A stretch of DNA of 64,000 bases, taken from positions 1,240,001 through 1,304,000 of the forward strand of contig NZ_JACLZF010000002.1 in the NCBI RefSeq assembly GCF_014243345.1, in the 5' to 3' direction. The position numbers and the translations under genes are program-made. The stretch comes from Robiginitalea sp. SC105 (GTDB lineage Bacteria > Bacteroidota > Bacteroidia > Flavobacteriales > Flavobacteriaceae). Shown here in pieces: positions 24,267-33,271 of this stretch (within the stretch, counting starts at the first letter, position 1; the number at the start of each line of letters is the position of its first letter). The notes beneath the pieces are model-generated. The model did no database searches. It saw only the letters and a list, made by a program, of their open reading frames with translations, and was not told the DNA's origin.

Positions 24267-24943
24267 GGTGCAGTTTTTTCAGGTGCCGGTTCCAATCCCA
24301 GGTCACGGACCGAATTTCGGATTTTTTTCATGAACCCCACCCCCGGATCCGTTTTTTCCGTCCGGTATCCGCTATCCTGCTCCAGCCAGAGCGGGTGCCC
24401 TTCGAAGCGGGTATATTCATAGTGGCCGATCAGGTAGCGGATGGGGTATTTAGCCGCCAACCGTCGCACCAGCCATTCATTGGCCTGCAACTGGGCTTTC
24501 GTCAGGGGTGTTTCCGGGGTACCCCCGACATTTTCGATGCCGATGGCACAATGATTCAGCCCGATTACATGCCGCGCCATGACCGTATCGGGCATCAATT
24601 GCAGGATGGTGCCGTCCCGATCGACCAGGTAGTGGGCCGATACGTTCAGGGCACCTGCGGAAGTGATATCCCCACGCGAATCCGGCAGCTCCGATGGATA
24701 AAAGGCATCGAAGGAAGCCTCGACGGTCGGGATGGCCGTCCAGTGGAGTACAATCATTTCCGGTTGTATGCCCACCCCTTCCTGACGGATGCCGTACCGG
24801 TCCTGCAGGTAGGCCCGGGTCAGTTCCCGCCGGTTTTGGTCAAAGCGGATGGGACGATCTGCCAGGAGTGGCTGGTAACTGCTGCACCCGGTAAACAGGG
24901 CAACAAGTAGGAGTACAATAAAGATTGGTAGTTTCTTCGTCAT
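24263..24943 (-). CDS. N-acetylmuramoyl-L-alanine amidase, lipoprotein
   Basis: 226 residues with lipobox LFTGCSS (about Cys20). An Amidase_2/PGRP-type domain follows: MIVLHWTAIPT (zinc His), VSAHYLVDRDGTILQLMPD, ARHVIGLNHCAIGIENVGG and LIGHYEYTRFEGHP, with a TDPG ending where the last zinc ligand is expected. It cleaves the muramoyl-peptide bond for wall turnover or recycling. A 4-bp overlap with the M14 gene makes joint action on peptidoglycan peptides plausible. Confidence 0.9.
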   Translation of the reverse strand: MTKKLPIFIVLLLVALFTGCSSYQPLLADRPIRFDQNRRELTRAYLQDRYGIRQEGVGIQPEMIVLHWTAIPTVEASFDAFYPSELPDSRGDITSAGALNVSAHYLVDRDGTILQLMPDTVMARHVIGLNHCAIGIENVGGTPETPLTKAQLQANEWLVRRLAAKYPIRYLIGHYEYTRFEGHPLWLEQDSGYRTEKTDPGVGFMKKIRNSVRDLGLEPAPEKTAP

Positions 24944-24958
24944 TGGAGGTCAGGTATA

Positions 24959-25402
24959 TCAGGGGGTTTCAGGAATCTGTAGGGAATCTGCAGGCAGCGG
25001 TACCTTGAATCTGATAACCCGCCTTTTCCGGCCCCATTCCCGGGCACCTGCCACATCTTCCCCCATGTACAGGTCGATATGCCTTTTGAACCGGCGGTGC
25101 ATCTTGTCCTTTACCAGGAAGGTTCCCGGGAGCCCCTCTATTACGACTTCTTTGTCGTGGTCCAGGCCCAGGGGGATCAGGTCGCGGGAAACGGCGATGC
25201 ACCGCATCCCCTCCCTCAGGGTATCCCCCCAGGCCGTAACGGTCGGGTTACCTTCTGTTTGCCAGTGCACCGAATTATAGGCGGTCACCGTCACCTCCAT
25301 TTCCTTCCAGGTATAGGCTTCCGCTTCCGGTACCCTTTTACAGGATCCGGCATATAATAAAAAAGCCAGAAGGCAGGCTGCGCCGCATCGCATTCCCATC
25401 AT
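24959..25402 (-). CDS. 3D-domain lipoprotein
   Basis: About 147 residues from the MMGMRCG start. Hydrophobic leader with lipobox-like YAGSC, then a 3D (three-Asp) double-psi barrel: VTVTAYNSVHWQTEG, CIAVSRDLIPLG, FLVKDKMHRRFKRHIDLYMG. 3D domains occur in MltA-like and Rpf-type wall enzymes, so a peptidoglycan role fits the adjacent amidase gene 15 bp downstream. The long upstream frame is discarded because it lacks a signal sequence at its own start. Confidence 0.82.
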   Translation of the reverse strand: MMGMRCGAACLLAFLLYAGSCKRVPEAEAYTWKEMEVTVTAYNSVHWQTEGNPTVTAWGDTLREGMRCIAVSRDLIPLGLDHDKEVVIEGLPGTFLVKDKMHRRFKRHIDLYMGEDVAGAREWGRKRRVIRFKVPLPADSLQIPETP

Positions 25403-25519
25403 AACCACGAATGTAATCCATTCCCGAGAATCGCTCAAATCCGGGATTTTTACGAGTTGTTGGGTTGGTAAATGGGTTTTAAATAATAGTATCTTAGTTT
25501 TCCAAGCGAACAGAAACTC

Positions 25520-26857
25520 ATGAAATACCTGAAACGATTCTGGTTTATACCCGTCCTGCTGGTACTTGGGCTCATTTGGAGTCAATATCCCAAACTGACC
25601 ATGATCAGCGGCTATGCCGCCAAGAACATGGCCTCTACCGTATTTCTTTCTGGTCGCTCACCCGCTTCCGTCAACCAGGACGACCATCAGGTCCCCCTGA
25701 TTTCTATGGCCTCCAGCCGGTATGACAGCACTATTTCCGGGGCGGTATCCAGCGTGCTGGGGATGCAGAAGCGGACGGCACGTTGCCGGGAGGGCCTCGG
25801 GTGTTACCTGGTCATGGGTGACTACCAGGTGCCATCGGAAGAGATAAAGCCCAGGCGGCAGTTTGCGTTCGATTCCCTGCCCTACCCCCTGGGCGACCTG
25901 AAACCCAGGGACACGATTTTCCCCGAGGTGGATTACGCCGCACTGGAAGCGGGTATGGAGCAGGCCTTTTCCGAACCGGAGGTCCAACGCACGCGTACCG
26001 TATTGGTGCTGTATAAGGACCATGTCCTGGCAGAGCGGTACGTGCCAGGGTTTGGCCCGGATACCCGCGTGCTCGGCTGGTCCATGACCAAAAGCGTCCT
26101 GGCTACGCTATTCGGCATCCTCGATTTCCAAAGACGCCTGGACATTACATCCCCCACGGGCCTGGAGGAGTGGCAGGGAGACGGGCGGAGCCGCATTACC
26201 TTTGAGCATTTGCTCCGGATGCAGAGCGGCCTGGCCTGGGAAGAAGACTATACCCGTATTTCCGACGTGACCGAGATGTTGTTCCTGAAGCCCGACATGC
26301 CAGCGATACAGGCCGCCAAACCCCTGGAGTCGGAGCCCGGGACGGCCTGGAATTACTCGTCTGGCACCAGCAACTTGTTGTCCGGTTTGTTGCGCAGGGA
26401 GTTCAACACCTATCAGGAGTACCTGGATTTTCCCTATTCCGCACTTATCGACCGGATTGGGATGCACAGCATGCTCATTGAGACGGATGCTGCCGGTAAC
26501 TTTGTCGGCTCTTCCTATGGTTGGGCTTCCACCCGCGATTGGGGGCGCTTCGGATTGCTATACCTGCATCGGGGCAACTGGAAGGGGGAACAGATCTTCC
26601 ATCCCGACTGGGTGGACTGGGTGTCGCGCCCCACTGCCCACTCCGGTGATCGCTATGGTGCCCATTTCTGGCTCAATGCCGGGGGGCAGTACCCGGATGT
26701 TCCCAGGGACCTCTATATGGCCAACGGGTACCAGGGGCAGCACGTGTTTATCATCCCCTCCAAAAACCTTGTGGTGGTACGGACCGGTCTGGCGGAATCC
26801 CCGGATTTTGATGTAAATGCCTTCTTAAGCCAGATTGTAGCGGCCATACCCGGCTGA
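25520..26857 (+). CDS. Beta-lactamase-family serine hydrolase
   Basis: 445 residues. An N-terminal hydrophobic anchor (9-20) is followed by a class C beta-lactamase/DD-peptidase-type fold. The SxxK motif is GWSMTKS (Ser188, Lys191), the Tyr motif AWNYSSGTSNLLS, and HFWLNAGG fits the third box. These are often esterases or peptidases rather than antibiotic resistance enzymes. It is divergent from the 3D-domain gene, with about 118 bp between. Confidence 0.88.
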   Translation: MKYLKRFWFIPVLLVLGLIWSQYPKLTMISGYAAKNMASTVFLSGRSPASVNQDDHQVPLISMASSRYDSTISGAVSSVLGMQKRTARCREGLGCYLVMGDYQVPSEEIKPRRQFAFDSLPYPLGDLKPRDTIFPEVDYAALEAGMEQAFSEPEVQRTRTVLVLYKDHVLAERYVPGFGPDTRVLGWSMTKSVLATLFGILDFQRRLDITSPTGLEEWQGDGRSRITFEHLLRMQSGLAWEEDYTRISDVTEMLFLKPDMPAIQAAKPLESEPGTAWNYSSGTSNLLSGLLRREFNTYQEYLDFPYSALIDRIGMHSMLIETDAAGNFVGSSYGWASTRDWGRFGLLYLHRGNWKGEQIFHPDWVDWVSRPTAHSGDRYGAHFWLNAGGQYPDVPRDLYMANGYQGQHVFIIPSKNLVVVRTGLAESPDFDVNAFLSQIVAAIPG

Positions 26858-27044
26858 AACCGGGTCGCTTTCCGTCAGGGGACGGGTGCCTTTTACCGGG
26901 AGAAATACGCCTTTTATTTCTTTCACCACATCCCAGGACAGTTTCACAACAAATTGTTTCTACTTCCGAATCGCCGATGTATGTTTACACTGTTCAAATG
27001 AAACAACGGAGTTAATTTTTTTCATTTTCATATAGTGTTCTCGT

Positions 27045-27078
27045 AAAAGAGTCCTGGTCGCAAGATCAGGGCTCTTTT
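27045..27078. terminator. Bidirectional terminator between hydrolase gene and menB
   Basis: A 15-bp stem (AAAAGAGTCCTGGTC / GATCAGGGCTCTTTT, with two G-T wobble-type positions) and GCAA loop. It ends in T runs on both strands and serves menB and the + strand hydrolase gene. Confidence 0.85.
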
Positions 27079-27082
27079 TAGT

Positions 27083-27925
27083 TCAGGGTATCCACTGATC
27101 CTTTCCGAAGTCGGGTTTGCGCTTCTCCAAAAAGGCATTGCGCCCTTCTTTGGCCTCATCGGTCATATAGGCCAGCCGGGTGGCTTCCCCGGCAAATACC
27201 TGCTGCCCCACCATACCGTCATCCGTGAGGTTCATCGCAAACTTGAGCATCTTGATGGAGGTGGGCGACTTTGCGAGGATTTCCTGTGCCCACTGATAGG
27301 CCGTCTGCTCAAGGTCCTTATGGGGTACAACTGCGTTGACCATCCCCATTTCAAATGCTTCACGGGCGCTGTAATTCCGGCCTAGAAAGAAAATTTCCCG
27401 GGCCCGCTTCTGGCCGACGAGTTTGGCGAGGTAGGCAGAACCATAGCCGCCGTCAAAGCTCGTCACATCTGCATCGGTCTGTTTGAAAATGGCGTGTTCC
27501 TCACTGGCCAGGGTCAGGTCGCAAACCACGTGGAGGCTATGCCCCCCTCCCACGGCCCAACCCGGGACCACTGCGATGACCACCTTGGGCATAAACCGGA
27601 TCAACCGCTGTACCTCCAGGATATTCAACCGGTGGTACCCGTCTTCCCCAACATAACCCTGGTGCCCCCTGGCGCGTTGGTCGCCCCCGCTGCAAAAGGC
27701 ATAAACCCCATCCTTTGGGGAAGGTCCCTCCCCGGTAAGCAATACGACGCCGATGGAACGGTCTTCCATGGCATCGTAAAACGCCTTGTAAAGTTCGCTT
27801 GTGGTTTTGGGACGGAAGGCGTTGCGCACCTCCGGGCGGTTAAAGGCAATTCGGGCCACGCCGTTGGCCTTGCGGTAGGTAATGTCCTCAAAGTCTCCGG
27901 CAGATTTCCAGTCGGGTGATTTCAT
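27083..27925 (-). CDS. menB: 1,4-dihydroxy-2-naphthoyl-CoA synthase
   Basis: 280-residue crotonase-fold enzyme of menaquinone synthesis. FCSGGDQRARG forms part of the oxyanion region, PGWAVGGGHSLHVVCDLT is the second oxyanion block, and QTDADVTSFDGGYGSAYLA is diagnostic for MenB. The C-terminus RKPDFGKDQWIP is also typical. No other men genes lie beside it. Confidence 0.96.
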   Translation of the reverse strand: MKSPDWKSAGDFEDITYRKANGVARIAFNRPEVRNAFRPKTTSELYKAFYDAMEDRSIGVVLLTGEGPSPKDGVYAFCSGGDQRARGHQGYVGEDGYHRLNILEVQRLIRFMPKVVIAVVPGWAVGGGHSLHVVCDLTLASEEHAIFKQTDADVTSFDGGYGSAYLAKLVGQKRAREIFFLGRNYSAREAFEMGMVNAVVPHKDLEQTAYQWAQEILAKSPTSIKMLKFAMNLTDDGMVGQQVFAGEATRLAYMTDEAKEGRNAFLEKRKPDFGKDQWIP

Positions 27926-28051
27926 GGGTTTGATTTACGTGTTGACAATCGGAATTTGCAGATAAAGATACGCCATGATCCAATTTTGGAGGCAATGGCG
28001 GAATTCAAGGGGTCAGGGGCTCTGCTCCAAACCAAACAGGATACGGATTCC

Positions 28052-29563
28052 CTACATGCGGGCGGCGAACAATTGCGAAATCTTGAGGCGCAACCGCCGC
28101 TCGTAATCTTCCTGCAGCCAGTCGCGGTAATTTTTGGTGTTGTTCATAATGCAATAAGAGTATTGCTTAATGCGGTATTCAATTTCCTCCCGGAGTTCCT
28201 TGGCCAGAATGCGTGCATCAAAAACGTCTTCGCTGTTTTCCACGCAGATCTGCGCGTGTTGCTCAATGCTTTTTTCCAGTACGAGTTTCGATTTTTTTCC
28301 TGCTGCAAAAACTTTCTTGTATTCCTCCTTGACGTCAAAGTCGATATTGTCGGAACGCCGGAATTTCTCCCGGAGTTCCCTGGGCATCTCATAGACGAAT
28401 TCCCGTTCGATCTCATCATCGTTCCGGATGTTCTCCAGGTAGAAATCGGGGAAATGGAAGATCTCCTGCCAGTCTACCGGGGCATCCCAGGGGCCGAATC
28501 GGGCAATGTTGTTCCCCAGGTCAATCACGGTAAATTCCTCCTTGTCCTTCAGGATACGCGAACCGCGGCCGATCATCTGGAAATAGAGGGTCAGCGAGCG
28601 CGTGGCCCGGTTCAGGATGATGGTTTCCACACTGGGCTCGTCGAAGCCGGTGGTCAGGATGCTCACGGAGGTGAGGATGGCATCCGGCGTATTGGCAAAC
28701 CAGTCCAGGATCTCACGCCGTTCCGAAGCCGTGTTCTTATTGTCCAGGTGACGGATCGGGTACCCGGCCCGTTTAAAGGTTTCGTAAACGTATTTCGAGG
28801 TGCTGATCCCGTTGTTGAAGATGAGCGTTTTGGTCCCTTTCCCCAATTCTTCGTAGGCCCCCATCAATTTCCCGAGCATCTGCTGGTTCCCGTATAGGGC
28901 ATCGGAGGACTTCACGGTATAGTCTCCGCTGATCCCGAGTTTCAGCGACTTCAGGCTGACATCGTAATTATAGAGGTTGGCCCGGGCCAGGAATTTCTTT
29001 TCGATCAGGGAAGCGATGGATTCCCCTACGATGAGTTTTTTGTAGTGGTCTTTCATCGGGAGCTTGATGTTCGAGCTCAGCGGCGTGGCCGTCACCCCGA
29101 GGATAACCGATTTCTCAAAATACTTGAATAATTTCCGGAACGAATTGTAGTGGGCCTCGTCGATGATTACCAGGCCTACCCCCTCAATGGTGATGGCCTT
29201 TTCCTGCAGCCGGTTGTTCAGGGTTTCCACCATGGCCACGAAGCATTCATAATCATCCGATTCGTCCAGTTCCTTGACTTCGCTGTTGATGATTTTGTTC
29301 CGGACCCCGAAACCGTGAAGCATCCGGGAGGTTTGCTGGCTGAGCTCGATGCGGTGCGTCAAAACCACGACCTTCTTGCCGGTCTGCCGAATATACCGCC
29401 TGGCGATTTCTGAAAAAACTACGGTTTTCCCGCCTCCTGTCGGCAACTGGTAGAGCAGGTTGATATCCTCCGGGGATTCCTCGAGGCATTTAAAAATCTT
29501 GCCCAGGTCTTCCAGCTGATAATCATACAGGGTTTTTTCGGTAGACTCGGTTTGTGCGCTCAA
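28052..29563 (-). CDS. DEAD/DEAH-box superfamily 2 helicase
   Basis: 503 residues. Motif I is LPTGGGKT (41-47), motif II IIDEAH (DEAH 135-138) and motif III GVTATPL. The second RecA domain has TGFDEPSVETIILNRATRS and QMIGRGSR (motifs V and VI). The C-terminal ~140 residues are basic and helical. It resembles the ResIII/SSL2-type helicases found alone in Bacteroidetes. No nuclease or methylase gene is adjacent, so a DNA-repair or general role is more likely than restriction. Confidence 0.88.
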   Translation of the reverse strand: MSAQTESTEKTLYDYQLEDLGKIFKCLEESPEDINLLYQLPTGGGKTVVFSEIARRYIRQTGKKVVVLTHRIELSQQTSRMLHGFGVRNKIINSEVKELDESDDYECFVAMVETLNNRLQEKAITIEGVGLVIIDEAHYNSFRKLFKYFEKSVILGVTATPLSSNIKLPMKDHYKKLIVGESIASLIEKKFLARANLYNYDVSLKSLKLGISGDYTVKSSDALYGNQQMLGKLMGAYEELGKGTKTLIFNNGISTSKYVYETFKRAGYPIRHLDNKNTASERREILDWFANTPDAILTSVSILTTGFDEPSVETIILNRATRSLTLYFQMIGRGSRILKDKEEFTVIDLGNNIARFGPWDAPVDWQEIFHFPDFYLENIRNDDEIEREFVYEMPRELREKFRRSDNIDFDVKEEYKKVFAAGKKSKLVLEKSIEQHAQICVENSEDVFDARILAKELREEIEYRIKQYSYCIMNNTKNYRDWLQEDYERRLRLKISQLFAARM

Positions 29564-29680
29564 AAGCTTTCTTTTTGCAAAATTTTTTACCCCTGCCGTT
29601 GCGGGAGGTTCAATTTTGCAAAACTAGCCGTTTTTTAAGGTTTGATGAAATTTACAGGCAGGATTTCTTAACAGGGTCCG

Positions 29681-30610
29681 TTAATAACCCCTCAGTCGCG
29701 ACACCTGGTTTTCGGGAGAATCACCACGGAGCAAGGCCCGGTAGTTGCCGATGATCTGGCCGGCCACTGAGGCAGGCTCGGAAACACTGGCCACGTGGGG
29801 GGTGATCTGAATGGAAGGGTGGTTCCAAAAGGGATGCGCATCGGGTAGCGGCTCGGTGGAAAATACATCCAGGCAGGCCCCGGACAGTCTTCCGGTATCC
29901 AGGGCCCGGATAAGTGCCCCCTCATCCAGCAGGGGCCCCCTGGCCACATTGATCAGGAAGGTTCCCCCCGGGAGGCAGTCAAAAGTCTCCGCGTTTAAAA
30001 TTCCCCGGGTATCCGGCGTAAGTGGCAAAAGGCAGACCAGGATATCCGTCCCGGCGAGGAAGGCTTGTTTTTCTTCAGGACCCGTGAAAACCGTGTAACC
30101 GGTTTGGGGCCTGGAATGGCTGGTCCAACCGGTAACTGAAAAACCCGCCCGGACCAGCAATTCCGCCACGGCTTTGCCCAGCGTGCCAAGTCCCATGATG
30201 CCAACGCGGAAGTCCCCGATACGCGCGTAGGAAACCGGATGCCACGCCCGGTTGGCCTTATCGAGTGTATACCGGGGCAGTTGCCGGAGGTACGACAGGA
30301 TCTGTGCCAGCACATACTCGGCCATATCCCCGGCCAGGAAGGGGTCCACTACCCGGAGGACCGGCAAATTCTCAGGCAGGCCGGGGTCTTCCAGTATAAA
30401 ATCCACCCCTGCGCCCAGGCCGTGCACCCCGAGAAGGCCGGGATATTCCCCAAGACTTCCTGACGGATGTTTCCAGACCCCGGCCATCCGGACGGTTTCC
30501 CTGGGATGGGGTTTGTGGTAATCAAAGACCGGGATGTCCGGGGCCTGTTCGCGGATTGCGCGGATCCAGGTTTCGGTTTTGTCGTCGTTTCGAATGATGA
30601 CCAATGCCAT
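29681..30610 (-). CDS. ghrA: Glyoxylate/hydroxypyruvate reductase A
   Basis: 309-residue D-2-hydroxyacid dehydrogenase. The cofactor loop is GIMGLGTLGKAVAELL. Catalytic residues are Arg in INVARGPLLDEG, Glu in DVFSTEPLPDAHPFW and His in ITPHVASVS. The order and spacing are those of GhrA rather than SerA or LdhA. It probably recycles glyoxylate or hydroxypyruvate in the cytosol. The gene starts 11 bp after the stop codon of the DUF6155 gene. Confidence 0.88.
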   Translation of the reverse strand: MALVIIRNDDKTETWIRAIREQAPDIPVFDYHKPHPRETVRMAGVWKHPSGSLGEYPGLLGVHGLGAGVDFILEDPGLPENLPVLRVVDPFLAGDMAEYVLAQILSYLRQLPRYTLDKANRAWHPVSYARIGDFRVGIMGLGTLGKAVAELLVRAGFSVTGWTSHSRPQTGYTVFTGPEEKQAFLAGTDILVCLLPLTPDTRGILNAETFDCLPGGTFLINVARGPLLDEGALIRALDTGRLSGACLDVFSTEPLPDAHPFWNHPSIQITPHVASVSEPASVAGQIIGNYRALLRGDSPENQVSRLRGY

Positions 30611-30621
30611 TGTTGAGAGGG

Positions 30622-31134
30622 TTAAAGGGTCATTTGTTCACTGCGGGCCAGGAAATCCTCCAGATTGGGCCAGTCTGCCATCTCCAGGGCCCTAAGGAAA
30701 TTGTCGTGCCTCAGTTGAAATTCCATAAAGATCCCATGGTGGACCATATGTGCCGTCCATTCCTCATACGATTTGTAGATGCTCCTGTAAAAGGCCTCCG
30801 GGCAATTCCTGGTTTTCTCGAATTCGGCTGTCGTTTCCAGGTTGAAAGCCATCAGGTCTGCCAGCAGGTGGGGTTCCATGCCGAGCGTTTTGAAGTGGCG
30901 GATATATTTCTGGGCTATTGACCTCCGGGCTTTGGGTCGTTTGCGGCGTTGCGGGAAAAATTCCCGGCGGATTTTTGACTTGGCCTCCTGCAGAAGCCGG
31001 TCCTCCCTGGGGTTGAATACAAAATCGTAGTAGGTTTTTACCTGTGGAAACCGGTCGTAGAGGTCCAGTAATTGCCCGGCCAGGGCTTCCTGGTCCAGAC
31101 CGGCGAGGTACTTCTTCAGGGCGCGTTTGCTCAT
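30622..31134 (-). CDS. DUF6155-family protein
   Basis: About 170 residues from MSKRALKKYL; an upstream ATG ten codons earlier is less likely. A helical, basic cytosolic protein with LDLYDRFPQVKTYYDFVFNPRED, the block I associate with DUF6155, and a basic stretch (PQRRKRPKARR) near residue 65. Function unknown. Probably co-transcribed with ghrA. Confidence 0.72.
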   Translation of the reverse strand: MSKRALKKYLAGLDQEALAGQLLDLYDRFPQVKTYYDFVFNPREDRLLQEAKSKIRREFFPQRRKRPKARRSIAQKYIRHFKTLGMEPHLLADLMAFNLETTAEFEKTRNCPEAFYRSIYKSYEEWTAHMVHHGIFMEFQLRHDNFLRALEMADWPNLEDFLARSEQMTL

Positions 31135-31308
31135 CGTGTGCTTAATATACGCGTTCCCGGCCAAAATATGGGCTTCCCCGGGAGGCCATAATCTTAAAAC
31201 TTTGCGAAATTCTCATAAAATATGTATAAGTAGGATGCCCGTCTTTTGGAAAAGAGCGCAGAAAAGCTTATAATGAGAAGATGTTAACTTAAAATCCTAT
31301 ATACGTAC

Positions 31309-32172
31309 ATGAGGCAATTAAAAATTGTCAAGCAGGTTACAAACCGGGAGTCCAAATCGCTTGACAAGTACCTGCAAGATATAAGTAAGATAGATTTAAT
31401 AACCGCCAATGAAGAAGTAGAACTCGCGCAGCGAATTAAACAGGGAGACCAGGTCGCTTTGGAAAAGCTTACCAAGGCCAACCTGCGCTTTGTGGTATCT
31501 GTTGCCAAGCAGTACCAGAATCAGGGCCTGAAACTGCCTGACCTGATAAATGAGGGGAATGTCGGCCTGGTAAAGGCTGCCAAACGCTTTGATGAAACGC
31601 GCGGTTTCAAATTTATCTCGTATGCTGTTTGGTGGATCCGCCAGTCAATCCTTCAGGCGCTTGCCGAACAGTCCAGGGTGGTACGCCTTCCTTTGAACAA
31701 GATCGGTTCCATTAACAAGATCAAAAAGACATTTTCCTACCTGGAACAGGCCCATGAACGGCCACCTTCAGCAGAGGAAATCGCCAAGGAACTCGATATG
31801 ACCGTCAGTGAGGTCAAACAATCCATAAAAAATTCCGGGCGCCATGTCAGTATGGATGCCCCGCTGCGCGAAGGGGAAGATTCCAACCTCTATGACGTCC
31901 TTCGTTCGGGCGAGTCGCCCAAGCCGGACAAATCCCTGATGCTGCAGTCGCTGAATACTGAAATCAACCGCGCTCTGGAGACCCTGTCACCCAGGGAAGC
32001 CGATGTAGTTAAGCTCTACTACGGGATCGGGGACCAGCAATCCATGACCCTTGCAGAAATCGGGCAAACCTTTGACCTGACGCGGGAACGCGTCCGGCAG
32101 ATCCGCGAAAAGGCGATTCGAAAATTGCGGCATCATTCAAGGAGTAAATTGCTCAAAGCGTATTTGGGATAA
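31309..32172 (+). CDS. rpoD: RNA polymerase primary sigma factor
   Basis: 287 residues, the short SigA form of Bacteroidetes without a large region 1.1. Region 1.2 has [16 protein letters not shown]. Region 2 has [21 protein letters not shown] for core and -7/-10 contact, region 3 follows, and region 4 has [29 protein letters not shown] as the helix-turn-helix for the -33 box. It is the housekeeping sigma that reads TTG/TAnnTTTG promoters. A strong terminator follows directly. Confidence 0.97.
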   Translation: MRQLKIVKQVTNRESKSLDKYLQDISKIDLITANEEVELAQRIKQGDQVALEKLTKANLRFVVSVAKQYQNQGLKLPDLINEGNVGLVKAAKRFDETRGFKFISYAVWWIRQSILQALAEQSRVVRLPLNKIGSINKIKKTFSYLEQAHERPPSAEEIAKELDMTVSEVKQSIKNSGRHVSMDAPLREGEDSNLYDVLRSGESPKPDKSLMLQSLNTEINRALETLSPREADVVKLYYGIGDQQSMTLAEIGQTFDLTRERVRQIREKAIRKLRHHSRSKLLKAYLG

Positions 32173-32173
32173 T

Positions 32174-32203
32174 AAAAAAAAGCGGCATTTCTGCCGCTTT
32201 TTT
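32174..32203. terminator. Bidirectional terminator after rpoD
   Basis: AGCGGCA-TTTC-TGCCGCT hairpin with an A run before and a T run after. It ends rpoD on + and the small-ORF pair on minus. Confidence 0.92.
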
Positions 32204-32219
32204 CTTTACACACTAAACA

Positions 32220-32321
32220 TTAAGAACAGCTAAGCCTGCTGATATTAAAATCGAGCAGCATTTCATTCAGGGCCTGTATAAAGTCCATATAGGCCGCATT
32301 GTCTTCATTGTAGTTTGCCAT
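32220..32321 (-). CDS. Small acidic ORF, 33 aa, Y-F-LNE family (copy 1)
   Basis: 33-codon ATG frame, MANYNEDNAAYMDFIQALNE at its start, ending in LSCS. A gapless 27-residue alignment with the next small ORF gives eight identities plus five conservative matches: Y, then YxxF, LNExL and a final Leu. Synonymous codon differences (CTG versus TTA in the LNE block) suggest the peptide is under selection. It ends 17 bp from the rpoD terminator, which would also stop its transcript. The family is not recognised and there is no signal peptide. Confidence 0.55.
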   Translation of the reverse strand: MANYNEDNAAYMDFIQALNEMLLDFNISRLSCS

Positions 32322-32361
32322 AATATTGGGGATTTGGGGTTCAGGTAACCAACTGACCTGT

Positions 32362-32460
32362 CTACAGGTAATCCAGTTCGGCCAGTTCGTTTAAACTTAA
32401 TATTTCATTTAATTCTCGGAGAAATGTCAGGTATTCCTCCCCGTAGGTATCGTATAACAT
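32362..32460 (-). CDS. Small acidic ORF, 32 aa, Y-F-LNE family (copy 2)
   Basis: 32-codon ATG frame, MLYDTYGEEYLTFLRELNEI at its start, acidic and Leu-rich, predicted as one amphipathic helix. It is paralogous to the 33-aa ORF 40 bp downstream. It may share a message with the histidine-kinase and HEAT-like genes upstream, or have its own promoter in the 260-bp gap. Function unknown. Confidence 0.55.
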   Translation of the reverse strand: MLYDTYGEEYLTFLRELNEILSLNELAELDYL

Positions 32461-32720
32461 GGTAAGTTTGGTTTCGGTTACGCTTCGTCTAATGATTCGG
32501 GATACTCAATAACACTGGATTAAACCTAATTTAATTCCCATGGCCCGCCAAGATTTTGTGGTGAAAGAGGCCATTGTTGTTGACAAGGAGGTTTTAGGGG
32601 TGGTTAATACCCGGAACCAATACCGGCAGTGCAATCCGGCGCCAGAAGCCGGGAAAAATCGCGATATTAAACACTTGGGTCTCGGCTCATTGACAATTTT
32701 ACCAGTAATGGAACCACATA

Positions 32721-33257
32721 TTACCCGGACGCCGGGATTTCACGAATATTTTTGAAATCCGGGGTGAAATTTGCAAATCTGCTGCCATAACTCCGCGTTC
32801 CTGCAGGCATTTCCGGAGATTCTTCTGATCCGACCGGCTCGCCGCACAAAAGCCCCCCCGTTTGGTTTCGCAGGCGGTTTTCCAGGATATTGCAGGATTC
32901 CAGGGCCTTCGCCCTTATTTCGGGGATCTCGTCCTCTGTCAGTGACCTGAGAAAGGCCAGTTCCTTGGATTCCCCTACTTCCGGGATCGCATCGATCAGG
33001 ATGAGCCTGGACTCCAAGTCACATTTTTCATAGAATTCCCGTACAATCGAAAACCTTTCCGCCGAGGTGGTTCTGTTCAGGTCTGCCCTGAAATAGCCGG
33101 GTTCGCCTGTGGCCTTTGCAGGGAGGCCATTGAGTTCGAATAGCGGGCTGCTGGACCTTCCGCCACCTTCTCGCCTTCGGGTCCCAACATGTGGGTTTTC
33201 AACGCGGTTGATACCGGTCTTTGATACCCGGGAGACTTTGATCTTTTCATCCTCCAT
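32721..33257 (-). CDS. Hypothetical protein with a HEAT-like helical segment
   Basis: About 178 residues from MEDEKIKVSRV, 14 bp after the kinase stop, so translation-linked to it. Residues ~55-115 (REFYEKCDLESRLILIDAIP, ALESCNILENRL) look like two HEAT-type helical hairpins. The flanks are polar, low in complexity and probably disordered. No catalytic motif. As partner of the soluble kinase it could be a docking or output protein (inference). A longer frame starting inside the kinase gene is rejected. Confidence 0.55.
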   Translation of the reverse strand: MEDEKIKVSRVSKTGINRVENPHVGTRRREGGGRSSSPLFELNGLPAKATGEPGYFRADLNRTTSAERFSIVREFYEKCDLESRLILIDAIPEVGESKELAFLRSLTEDEIPEIRAKALESCNILENRLRNQTGGLLCGEPVGSEESPEMPAGTRSYGSRFANFTPDFKNIREIPASG

Positions 33258-33271
33258 AACATGAATCTTTT

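Noticed and set aside
27956-28897. 313-codon + strand frame opposite the helicase
   Set aside because: The helicase motifs are unambiguous on the minus strand. The antisense peptide is low in information and has no start signal.
32540-32755. 71-codon + strand frame before the HEAT-like gene
   Set aside because: Composition is not protein-like, it overlaps the end of a minus-strand gene, and there is no promoter or paralogue. I do not list it as a gene.
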